A stretch of DNA of 64,000 bases. It comes from PALSA-894 sp963757565. GTDB taxonomy: Bacteria; Pseudomonadota; Alphaproteobacteria; Rhizobiales; Xanthobacteraceae. Both the position numbers and the translations under genes were made by a program. Each line of letters begins with the position of its first letter. The stretch's first letter is position 1. The notes beneath the pieces were generated by a model. It had not been told where the DNA came from, ran no database searches, and worked only from the letters and a program-made list of their open reading frames with translations. Of the stretch, positions 45,767-54,910 are shown one piece after another. The stretch covers positions 682,001-746,000 of the forward strand of contig CAVWSB010000010.1 in the NCBI GenBank assembly GCA_963757565.1, written 5' to 3'.

Positions 45767-47068
45767 ATGAACGCGCACGCGAGACGCGTCACACGTGCCG
45801 CCCAGCCGCTGATCTCGCCAATGCGGCCTGCGAAACACCATTTAGGCAATCTGAATACAAGGGTAGCGCAACGATTAGTTGTTTTTACGCCCACGGTCGC
45901 GGACATCAACTCGCTACTTCCTCAGGCCAGGGCCGAGATGGGGGGCGCAGCGTCGCCCGAGGTTGTACATCGCGTCTTTCGTCACAACCCCGACAGCTTT
46001 TGGGCCATTGCCCGTCGTGACCACTTCATGGCCGGGCTCGGTGGAGGCGAGGGCTTCGTCGCGTATCTGATGCTCAATCAGGCTGGGGTAGACAGCCTGT
46101 TCAATGGCTCATTCTCCGCACTGGATCCCGACCTCTCCTTCATCTGCCGTCAGAGCGAGACGCCCGTTGCGATCTACGTCTGGGGAATTCTTGCGCGTGG
46201 GATTATCGCCGGAGGAATTCCACTCACGTATGAAAAAATCTGCACGCCGCGATATTGCGATATTCCGCTCTATACCCGCGCTGCAACTCCGCAAGGACGC
46301 CGCATTATTGAAAGTCTGGGCTTTGTGCAGGGGGCGAGCTGTAGGGGCCGGTTTCTTCCGAATTTGTATACCTTCCAGCGTGGAAGGACATCACGTCCAT
46401 TTGTCCCTCTCTATGACACTTATGCGGCAGATGGTCCCAGCGATGCGGTCGGAATTACTGTCGCGCGTTCGATCGAAGATTTCCTTCGCGTCATGTCCAT
46501 TCGGAGCGCAGTCTACGTCGCCGAGCAGGAATGTCCCTATGCAGAGGAATTTGATGGCAACGACCTAACTGGCACTAACCTTCTTGCCTATCTCGGAAAT
46601 GAACCCGTCGGGTCTCTCCGGATTCGTTTCTTTGCCGATTTCGCAAAGCTTGAGCGCCTTGCGGTGCGGCGTGAGTTTCGTAAACTTCACCTCGGAACAA
46701 AGTTAATGCAGGCAGGCGTCGAGTTCTGCCGCGCCAAAGGATATCGCCGTATTTACGGACATGCCGAGAAAAACCTGCTCGGGTATTACCTCGGAATGGG
46801 GTGGCGCCAGATGGAGGAGGCTCGCCGCGTGGTTTTCTCTGATTACGAATATGTCGAGATCATCTTCGACGCCGCGCCTTCACCGAATGCCGTCAGTCTC
46901 GAGTCCGACCCGTACATCGTACTGCGTCCGGAAGGACGCTGGCACCTGCCCGGAGTGTTAGAACGCTCGGCTCTCCGCCCGGTTACCCGATCTCCCGTCG
47001 AACGCGATGAAATGCGGCCGGCCCGCGTTCGATCGGTGGACAAATCCCGAGAGAGGGCGCGCGCATGA
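45767..47068 (+). CDS. Probable tandem GNAT-fold acyltransferase
   Basis: A 433-residue protein. The C-terminal half is a clear GNAT domain: VYVAEQECPYAEEFDGND, NEPVGSLRIRFFADFAKLERLAV, then the acyl-CoA loop RREFRKLHLGTKLMQAGVEF and GYRRIYGHAEKNLLGYYLGMGW. The N-terminal half (FWAIARRDHFMAGLGGGEGFVAYLMLN, then GRRIIESLGFVQG) appears to be a second, divergent GNAT copy. The start is ATG 45767 (GGGA upstream), not the TTG at 45740. It overlaps the hydrolase gene by four bases. Base composition looks lower in GC than neighbours. Substrate unknown; an acyl- or acetyl-transfer reaction is inferred. Confidence 0.75.
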   Translation: MNAHARRVTRAAQPLISPMRPAKHHLGNLNTRVAQRLVVFTPTVADINSLLPQARAEMGGAASPEVVHRVFRHNPDSFWAIARRDHFMAGLGGGEGFVAYLMLNQAGVDSLFNGSFSALDPDLSFICRQSETPVAIYVWGILARGIIAGGIPLTYEKICTPRYCDIPLYTRAATPQGRRIIESLGFVQGASCRGRFLPNLYTFQRGRTSRPFVPLYDTYAADGPSDAVGITVARSIEDFLRVMSIRSAVYVAEQECPYAEEFDGNDLTGTNLLAYLGNEPVGSLRIRFFADFAKLERLAVRREFRKLHLGTKLMQAGVEFCRAKGYRRIYGHAEKNLLGYYLGMGWRQMEEARRVVFSDYEYVEIIFDAAPSPNAVSLESDPYIVLRPEGRWHLPGVLERSALRPVTRSPVERDEMRPARVRSVDKSRERARA

Positions 47069-47688
47069 GCTCGGTCATCGACCTGCGCGCCTACGTCAAT
47101 CCGTCGGTGATCCAGACGCTGGTGCTGGTCGACCTGCAGCAGGAGTATGTCGCAAGCCCGCGCGTGCTGGCGCTGGAGGAGACCAAGGGCGCGCTCGCAA
47201 ATTGCCGCGCTGCGCTCGCGCATGCGCGGGCCATGGGCCTGCCGGTTGCATTCGCACGCTGGATCGACCGGACGCCGCTGTTCAACAAGGCGACGCGCTT
47301 CTCGCGCTGGATCGAAGGCTTCGAGCCGCACGGCGTCGACATGATCTTCGAGCGCAACCGGCCGTCCTGCTATGCCAGCAAGGACTTCTCCGAGGTGATG
47401 GAGTCGGGCGGCGGCAGTTTTGTGCTGGCGGGCTTTGCCGGCGAGGCGGCCTGCCTTGCGACCGCAATCGACGCTTTTCACCGCGGGCACACTGTCACCT
47501 TCCTGGCGGATGCATCGGCGAGCCATGCGCTCGACGACATTTCGGCGAATGAGGTGCATCGCGTTGTTTCGGGCGTTGCAGGCCTTTACGGCGACACGAC
47601 AACGACAAGGAGCTGGATCGCGCGCACGTCGCGCAAGGGCAACTGGAGGGGGCTGGGCGATGGAAACGAACATGGACGAACGGCTTGA
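47065..47688 (+). CDS. Isochorismatase-family cysteine hydrolase
   Basis: A 207-residue member of the isochorismatase-like fold, which includes nicotinamidases, carbamoylases and isochorismatases. The first catalytic Asp is D23 in LVLVDLQQEYV and the nucleophile is C130 in GFAGEAACLATAIDAFHRG. The usual catalytic Lys is not evident: the matching segment reads FERNRPSCYASKDF (about residues 95-108), with Arg or Asn at that point. This makes activity or substrate uncertain. The ATG overlaps the stop of the GNAT gene (ATGA), so the two are translated together. The next small gene overlaps its end. Confidence 0.85.
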   Translation: MSSVIDLRAYVNPSVIQTLVLVDLQQEYVASPRVLALEETKGALANCRAALAHARAMGLPVAFARWIDRTPLFNKATRFSRWIEGFEPHGVDMIFERNRPSCYASKDFSEVMESGGGSFVLAGFAGEAACLATAIDAFHRGHTVTFLADASASHALDDISANEVHRVVSGVAGLYGDTTTTRSWIARTSRKGNWRGLGDGNEHGRTA

Positions 47689-47998
47689 GCAAGCTCTCGC
47701 GACGCTCGACGATCTGATCGAACTGGTTCGCGCGGGCGGCCTCACGCAGTCCGAACTGTTTCTCGACATGGCGAAGCTGCAGCTGCGGCTCGATCTCAAC
47801 GGCGTCACCAACGAGGAATTCAGTGCGTTCTGCGAAGCGGTCGACCGCAAGACGGATACCGGCGCGCGCGCCAAGCGCAAGCGCACAGGCCATTCGCGGC
47901 CCCGCCGCGACGGCGAATTGCGCCTGATGCGGCGCGCCTGGCGGCGCCCGGAGAAACCAGCCGCGCTGCGCGGCACGCGCCGCCGCGCCGGGCAGTAA
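47660..47998 (+). CDS. Small basic protein, third gene of the GNAT-hydrolase operon
   Basis: A 112-residue protein that starts inside the end of the hydrolase gene (29-bp overlap, GGAGGG before the ATG). The N-terminal two thirds form helices with a leucine pattern (DERLEQALATLDDLIELVRAGGLTQ, LFLDMAKLQLRLDLN), and the C-terminal third is strongly basic (ARAKRKRTGHSRPRR, RRAWRRPEKP), suggesting nucleic-acid or membrane contact. No family recognised. Confidence 0.65.
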   Translation: METNMDERLEQALATLDDLIELVRAGGLTQSELFLDMAKLQLRLDLNGVTNEEFSAFCEAVDRKTDTGARAKRKRTGHSRPRRDGELRLMRRAWRRPEKPAALRGTRRRAGQ

Positions 47999-48064
47999 CC
48001 AGCTTGGACCTTTCGCGTTGACCTGACATGGCGTCGGCCGCAACGTGCCCCCAGGGTGGGGGAC

Positions 48065-48754
48065 ATGCTGCGCCGGGCGCTGAAAATCATTGCGTTTCCG
48101 CTCGTCGTGCTGGCGCTGTTCGGCCTTCTCTATGCGGTCTGGCTCGCGCTCGATCTGCCGCCCGAAGAGACGATGGCGCAGGCGGCGAAATACTATCTGG
48201 ATCGCTACGGCGTCGTGATCGTTTTGGTCAGCGCCTATCTTGAAGGGATACTGGTGGTCGGCTGGTATTTTCCCGGCACGCTCGTGATCGTGCTTGCCCT
48301 GGTGTTCGCGGCGCCGCATCCGGCCCGTTTCGCGCTGGTGGCTGCGATGGCCGGAACGGGACTTTTCAGCGCATTCGTCACCAATTTTTTCGCCGGCAAA
48401 TATGGCTGGTATCGTGTGCTGCTCGCCTTCGGAATGCGCGAGCCGGTCGAAAACGCGCAACGCAGGCTGACCCGCTACGGCCTGAGTGCGATCTTCACCA
48501 CCTACTGGCAGGCGAACCTCGCCTCCTGCATCTCGACGGCCGCCGGCATTCTGCAGTTTCCCGTCTCGCGCTTCCTGGTTTATTCGCTCGCCGCGGAGGC
48601 GATGTGGATCACATTCTGGTCGAGCCTGATTTTCTTTCTCGGCAGCGCGGCGCTCTCGCTTGTCGGCTTCCGCATGGTGTTGTTCCTGATCATGCTCTGG
48701 ATTGCCGTGCGGCTGATCTACAAATGGAAGTTCGCGGAGAAGCACGCGCCCTAA
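48065..48754 (+). CDS. DedA-family membrane protein
   Basis: A 229-residue inner-membrane protein of the DedA/VTT superfamily, related to undecaprenyl-phosphate or lipid flippases. Features are YYLDRYGVVIVLVSAYLEGILVVGWYFPGT (the E...G..FPGE-type half-helix, here ending FPGT), FFAGKYGWYRVLLAFGM, and RYGLSAIFTTYWQANLASCISTAAGILQFP. About five helices. Start ATG 48065 after GGGGG; GTG 48056 is an alternative. It converges on comM with three bases between the stops. Confidence 0.85.
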   Translation: MLRRALKIIAFPLVVLALFGLLYAVWLALDLPPEETMAQAAKYYLDRYGVVIVLVSAYLEGILVVGWYFPGTLVIVLALVFAAPHPARFALVAAMAGTGLFSAFVTNFFAGKYGWYRVLLAFGMREPVENAQRRLTRYGLSAIFTTYWQANLASCISTAAGILQFPVSRFLVYSLAAEAMWITFWSSLIFFLGSAALSLVGFRMVLFLIMLWIAVRLIYKWKFAEKHAP

Positions 48755-48757
48755 AGG

Positions 48758-50298
48758 TTACGCGGCGCGGCGCACCTCGTCCGCCAGCGCCCGGTAGGAC
48801 AGCGCCTCGGCCAGATGCAGGCGGCCGACCGTTTCCGCGCCGTCAAGATCGGCGAGCGTGCGCGCGACACGCAGGACACGATGGTAGCCACGGGCCGACA
48901 GGCGCATCGCGTCCGCCGCGTCGCGGATCAGCGCAAGTCCGGCCTTATCGAGCTTCGCCACCTCCTCGAGCAGCGGCCCGCTTGCCTGCGCATTGGTGCG
49001 GATCGCCTCCATGCCGAGCGCCGCATAGCGTTCGGTCTGCAGGGCGCGCGCGCGCGCCACACGCGTTGCGACCTCGCGGCTTCCTTCGGCCGGAGACGGC
49101 AGGATCAGATCTGCCGCAGTAACGGCCGGAACCTCGATATGAAGGTCGATGCGGTCGAGCAGCGGACCGGAGAGCCGCCCCTGATAGTCGGCCGCAGCAA
49201 CGCGCGTTCTGTCCGCGCCGACAGGAAAAGCCCGGATCGCTCGCCCTGCCGCATCGGCACGGGTTCATGGCGGCGACCAGCATGAAGCGCGCCGGATAGG
49301 TGACGCGATAATTGGCTCGCACGATCGTGACGTCGCCCGAATTCAAGCGGCTGGCGCAGGGAGTCGAGGACGGCCGGCTGGAATTCGGCGAACTCGTCGA
49401 GAAAGAGCACACCGTGATGCGACAGCGAGATCTCGCCCGGCTTGGCGCGCAGCCCGCCACCGACCAGCGCCGGCATGCTGGCCGAATGATGCGGGCTGCG
49501 GAACGGCCGCCGGTCGGTGAGCGCGCCCTCGGCGATCGCACCCGCCACCGAGGCGACCATCGAGACCTCGAGAAGTTCGGCGGGCGACAGTGGCGGCAGG
49601 ATCGATGGCAGGCGCGCGGCGAGCATCGACTTGCCGGCGCCTGGTGGCCCGACCATCAGCAGGTTGTGTCCGCCGGCCGCCGCGATTTCGAGCGCGCGCT
49701 TCGCGCTCTCCTGGCCCTTGATGTCTTTCAGATCGAGCGGCGTGCCTTCGGCCTCGCGGATTTTCGGGCGTGGCCGCATCAGCACCTGCGTGCCCTTGAA
49801 ATGGTTGGCGAGCTGGATGAGCGAGGACGCCGCGATGATCTCCATCTCGGGGCTCGCCCAGGCGGCCTCCGGTCCGCACGCATAAGGGCATATCAGGCCT
49901 TCGCGGCGCGCGTTCGCGCCGATCGCCGCCGGCAGCACGCCCGCCACCGGTGCGATCGAGCCGTCGAGTCCGAGTTCGCCCAGCACCGTGAAGCCGGATA
50001 GCGCGTCGGGCGGGATTGCGCCGATCGCCGCCATCAGGCCGAGCGCGATCGGCAGATCGTAATGGCTGCCTTCCTTGGGCAGATCGGCCGGCGCCATGTT
50101 GACGGTGATGCGGCGGGCCGGCAGTGCGAGGCCGGAGGCGATCAGCGCGGCGCGCACCCGCTCGCGCGCCTCGGAGACCGCCTTGTCGGGAAGGCCGACG
50201 ACGTTGAACGCCGGCAGGCCCGGCGCAACCTGCACCTGCACATCGACGGCGCGCGCCTCGATGCCCTCGAACGCCACGGTTGAGACGCGCTGGACCAT
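48758..50298 (-). CDS. comM: YifB/ComM magnesium-chelatase-like AAA ATPase, broken by two inserted bases
   Basis: AAA+ helicase-type ATPase; ComM drives branch migration during natural transformation in other proteobacteria. The N-terminal Lon-protease-like domain (AFNVVGLPDKAVSEARERV), Walker A (VGPPGAGKSMLAARLP) and Walker B (HGVLFLDEFAEF) are in the first frame. Then the family sequence continues in a second frame (SGDVTIVRANYRVTYPARFM, MNPCRCG) and a third (DYQGRLSGPLLDRIDLHIEV, then LSARGYHRVLRVARTLADLDG). Extra T at GAATTC 49339-49344 and one extra base near 49196 account for both shifts; removing them gives a complete ~512-residue protein. Sequence error or real pseudogene cannot be separated here. 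Confidence 0.9.
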
Positions 50299-50415
50299 GG
50301 GCCTTCCCCTTGCCAGCCTTAGGCTACCTCAAGGTTGTTGACAGTTGCAAGAACATTTGCAGAACAAAAGGAACCGAGGTAAGCTCTCGCGGGATTCGAA
50401 ACTCAGGAGGCCACC

Positions 50416-50619
50416 ATGATCGATCTTCGCGAAGTCCAGGCCGAGTTGAGTTGCGCGCGGGCGGCCCGCGCCGCCGTCGAAGCGTCCGAAACCGAAATCG
50501 AAGCGCTGGTGTTCGACATGCAAAATCATGCCTGGCAGCGCGTGATGCTGGTCGATTCCCTCCTCGACGAGAGCTACGACCCGCACCTGTTCAAGCCGCC
50601 GGGCGCGTCGCGACATTGA
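50416..50619 (+). CDS. 67-residue hypothetical protein
   Basis: A small acidic protein with a strong ribosome-binding site (GGAGG, five bases before ATG). One amphipathic helix, REVQAELSCARAARAAVEASETEIEALVFDMQ, covers the first half, then a short HAWQRVMLVDSLLDES segment and PHLFKPPGASRH. No domain recognised. It is divergent from comM and 62 bp before the DUF5996 gene. Confidence 0.65.
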   Translation: MIDLREVQAELSCARAARAAVEASETEIEALVFDMQNHAWQRVMLVDSLLDESYDPHLFKPPGASRH

Positions 50620-50681
50620 CGCCGTGGATGTAGCGCGAGCGCGCGCAACGTCGTTCAATGCCGGGTGAGAGGACTCACCCG

Positions 50682-51603
50682 ATGGACACGAAAGCTGAAT
50701 CTTGGCCGGCGCTCGCCTATGCGGACTGGGCCGAGACCTGCAACACGCTGCATCTGTGGACGCAGATCGCCGGCAAGGTGAAGCTGGCGCTCAGCGCCGT
50801 TGCAGAACCACTGGTGGGGCATCGTTCTCACTGTGAACGCGCGCGGGCTTACCACCGGAGCCATGCCGTATCGCGGCCGCGCGCTCCAGATCGATTTCGA
50901 TTTCTGCGCACACCAGCTTGTTCTGCACACCAGCGATGCGCGCGAACAGCGCATCAAGCTTGAACCCATGGCTACGGCGGACTTCTACGCCGCCGTGATG
51001 AGGGCATTGCGTGCGCTCGATGTCGACGTGCGCATCTGGACCATGCCGGTGGAAATCGAGGGCGCGATCCCGTTCGAGCAGGATCGCCAGCACGCAAGCT
51101 ACGACGCCAAAGCCGCGAATACGTTCTGGCGCCAGCTCGTGCAGGCGGATCGCGTGTTCAACATCTTCCGCGCGCGCTTTCTCGGCAAGACGAGCCCCTC
51201 TCACTTCTTCTGGGGCTCCTTCGATCTGGCGGTAACGCGCTTCTCGGGCCGCGCCGCGCCGCCGCTCAAATCGAACGACACGCCGAACGTCGCCGCCTGG
51301 GTGATGAACGAAGCCTATAGCCACGAGTGCGCAAGCGTCGGCTTCTGGCCCGGCAATGGTGGATACGGCAAGGCGGCGTTTTACGCCTACGCGTATCCCG
51401 AGCCGGAAGGCTTTGGCGCGCAGCCCGCGCGACCCTCGGGCGCGGCCTACAACAAGGATATCGGACAGTTCTTGCTGGACTACGACACCGTGCGGATGGC
51501 GACTTCGCCCGACGCCGCGCTGCTCGATTTCATGCAGAGTACGTACGACGCCGCGGCGAACCGCGGCGGCTGGGAGAGGACAGCGCTGGAGCGGCCGACG
51601 TGA
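50682..51603 (+). CDS. DUF5996 family protein, one inserted base
   Basis: The family sequence begins SWPALAYADWAETCNTLHLWTQIAGKVKLAL in the first frame and goes on with NHWWGIVLTVNARGLTTGAMPY, then FFWGSFDLAVTRFSGRAAPP and SVGFWPGNGGYGKAAFYAYAYPEP in the next. One extra base in 50795-50801 (GCCGTTGCAG) separates them; without it the protein has ~306 residues. The aromatic HLWTQ, NHWW and FWPG motifs are typical of this uncharacterised family. It abuts the stop codon of gshB (TGATCA). Confidence 0.85.
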
Positions 51604-52545
<942 letters not shown>

Positions 52546-52639
52546 CCTTGTTTCCTCTAACGAACTTTTCCGACGGGCCGTTAACAGGTTGCAGGCAGAT
52601 TTGACGGCCCGTGTCTGTATTTCCGGGGATTAGGGACCG

Positions 52640-53488
52640 ATGCCCAAGGTGCCCAGTCTTTCGATCGCGGCCAAGCTTTATACGATCTTCGCGCTGCTCG
52701 CGACCGCGACTGCGGGGCGGTCCCTGCTGGCGGTTCTCAACGCGCATCACAACAGCACGCTGACCAATGCATTCGAGCGCGCCTTTATGGGTGCTCAGAA
52801 TGTCGAGTGCGTCAATGGCCTGTTCTACGCGGTGGTGATGGAATCGCGCGGCGTTTACATGTCCGCCCGACATTCCGACCGCGAAGCGGTACGGTGCGGC
52901 TCGGCACCGAAGTCTCTCCCGCGAAGGGTCGCGAGTGGGGGCGACAACGAGGCAAACCGCGCCAAGCGGACCGCACTGAACAAGGATCTCGATATCCTCG
53001 CACAGATCTACGATACGCACTCGAAACAGGTCTATGCGGAGCTTGAGACGGGAGTCGCGCGCACCAAATGGCTGCTTGGCGCGATGTCGATCGTCAGCGT
53101 TCTGCTTGCGATTGCCGGCATCGTCCTCATCGGAAAGGCTGTCGCTCGTCCGCTCGCCGATATCACCCGCGTGACCGCCGAAGTTGCGGCTGGCGCTGTC
53201 GGCGTCGTCATCCCGAACGTTGAACGCCAGGACGAAGTCGGCGCGCTTGCCCGATCCATCATGATTTTCCAGCACGCGATGGAACGAAACGCTGAATTGA
53301 ATCGCACTGTCGCGCAGGATGCGGGCTCGGGATGCCCGCAACCGGCACATCGAGAACGCGGCGGAGTCCTTCCGCGTTTCGGTCGAGCAGGCGCTCGGAG
53401 CGGTCCCCTCGACCGGCGCGAGATGGATGACCCAAATTTCCGGGGCCGGGAGCGGCGCCTGGATCGCACCGCAAGGTCCGCCGCCTGA
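52640..53488 (+). pseudogene. Decayed methyl-accepting chemotaxis protein
   Basis: Remnant of a chemoreceptor. The first helix (IAAKLYTIFALLATATA), AQNVECVNGLFYAVVMESRGVYMS, a second helix (LLGAMSIVSVLLAIAGIVLI) and a HAMP domain (ARPLADITRVTAEVAAGAVG, then QDEVGALARSIMIFQHAM) are recognisable. The ligand domain lacks about 50 expected residues, its end is in another frame (TEVSPAKGREWG), the HAMP exit helix shifts frame after AQDA (continuing as ARNRHIENAAESFRVSVEQALGAV), and the whole signalling domain is absent: the sequence stops at yraN. Several independent lesions argue for a real pseudogene. Confidence 0.8.
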
Positions 53489-53902
53489 TCAGTGGCTCGC
53501 GTCGAATGCCGACTCGATGTGGCGCGGCAGGCTTCTCGGCGCGACCAGGATCGCATCGAAACGGATATTGCAATTGATGTCGTCCGGGTGGCTCGCGAGC
53601 CACGCTTCGGCCGCCGCAATAATGCGGCGCTGCTGACGCGCGATCACGGCTTCGGCCGCGTCGTCGAGCCGTTCGCGCGCCTTCACCTCGACGAACACCA
53701 GCGTGCGCCGCCGTCGCGCCACGATGTCGATCTCCCCGACCGGGCTCTTCCAGCGGCGCGCCACGATGCGATAGCCCTTGGCAATCAGATATGCGGCGGC
53801 GCGGCTTTCTGCCGACAGCCCGAACTGGAACGCGACCTGCCGCTCGGGCCGCGGCGCGGACGATGCAATCGTGGGCGGCTTGCGTCCGGTTGGGCGCGTC
53901 AC
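53489..53902 (-). CDS. yraN: UPF0102 endonuclease-like protein YraN
   Basis: A 137-residue protein with a Holliday-junction-resolvase/restriction-like fold. The nuclease motif is VGEIDIVARRRRTLVFVEVKAR, with the acidic residues and Lys of the E...EID...EVK pattern. AAAYLIAKGYRIVARRWKSP precedes it. Function is not settled. Its start overlaps the end of rsmI by four bases, and rsmI-yraN-gshB order is common in this group. Confidence 0.93.
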   Translation of the reverse strand: MTRPTGRKPPTIASSAPRPERQVAFQFGLSAESRAAAYLIAKGYRIVARRWKSPVGEIDIVARRRRTLVFVEVKARERLDDAAEAVIARQQRRIIAAAEAWLASHPDDINCNIRFDAILVAPRSLPRHIESAFDASH

Positions 53903-54831
53903 GGCTCGCGCCCTTTCGCGAGTTCGAGTGCGCGGCTGTAGATCGCACGGCGCGGCTCGCCGGTCGCGGCGGCTACCTCGGCGACCGCGTCCTTCATCGA
54001 CACGCGTGCGAGCGCGGCGGTGAGCAGTGAGTCGATATCGGCGGCGCTCGATGGCTCCGCCTCGGCGGGCGGCTCGATGACGATCACGATTTCGCCGCGC
54101 GTCTCGGCTCCGCCTTGGTATATGGCGGCGAGCGAGCCAAGATCGCTGCGCCGCACTTCCTCATGCAGCTTGGTCAGCTCGCGCGCGATCGCGGCTTGCC
54201 GCGATCCGAGACCCGCCGCGAGGTCCGCGAGCGCCGCTGCGATGCGCGGGCCGCTCTCGAACATCACAAGCGTCGCGGGAATGCGCGCAAGTTCCGCGAT
54301 CCGCGTGCGCCGCGCGGCTTCCTTCGAGGGCAAAAATCCTTCGAAGAAAAACCGGTCGGTCGGCAGCCCCGCGACGGTCAGCGCCATCAGGGCGGATGAT
54401 GGACCCGGCGCGGCGGTCACCGGATGGCCGGCTGCAACTGATTCGCGCACCAGACGGAACCCTGGATCGGAGATCAACGGTGTTCCGGCATCCGACACCA
54501 GTGCGACTGCGCCCCCCGCCGCCAGCCGTTCGAGAATCTTCGGCCGGGCCGACTCGGCATTGTGGTCGTGATAGGCGATCAGCGGTGCCGACAGTCCGTA
54601 ATGGTCGAATAACTTGCGGGTGACGCGCGTGTCCTCGCAGGCCACAAGATCGGCCGCGGCGAGAATTTCCAGCGCGCGCAAGGTGATGTCGCGCAGGTTC
54701 CCAATCGGCGTCGCCACCACGTAGAGCCCGGCGTGCAGTGCGGGCGCACGGATGGTGTTCCCCGCGACCGTGAACCGGGGAGCGCCGGCGCTGCGGTTTT
54801 CATGAGGGGGGCGCGATGACGTGGGAGGCAT
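53899..54831 (-). CDS. rsmI: 16S rRNA (cytidine-1402-2'-O)-methyltransferase
   Basis: SAM methyltransferase of the tetrapyrrole-methylase fold that modifies C1402 in the decoding centre. LYVVATPIGNLRDITLRALEIL, VACEDTRVTRKLFDHYG, VALVSDAGTPLISDPGFRLV and GFLPSKEAARRTRI are specific to RsmI. Length is 310 residues with ATG 54831; the frame stays open to 55311 but the extension is antisense to the lipoprotein gene and is rejected. It is divergent from that gene and overlaps yraN. Confidence 0.95.
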   Translation of the reverse strand: MPPTSSRPPHENRSAGAPRFTVAGNTIRAPALHAGLYVVATPIGNLRDITLRALEILAAADLVACEDTRVTRKLFDHYGLSAPLIAYHDHNAESARPKILERLAAGGAVALVSDAGTPLISDPGFRLVRESVAAGHPVTAAPGPSSALMALTVAGLPTDRFFFEGFLPSKEAARRTRIAELARIPATLVMFESGPRIAAALADLAAGLGSRQAAIARELTKLHEEVRRSDLGSLAAIYQGGAETRGEIVIVIEPPAEAEPSSAADIDSLLTAALARVSMKDAVAEVAAATGEPRRAIYSRALELAKGREP

Positions 54832-54910
54832 GTGGCCCAGAATACCCGGGTCCGAAGAATTCGTCGCGGTTGCCCCCAAGCTTTTGACTCGATTGGTCTT
54901 TGCGACCAGT

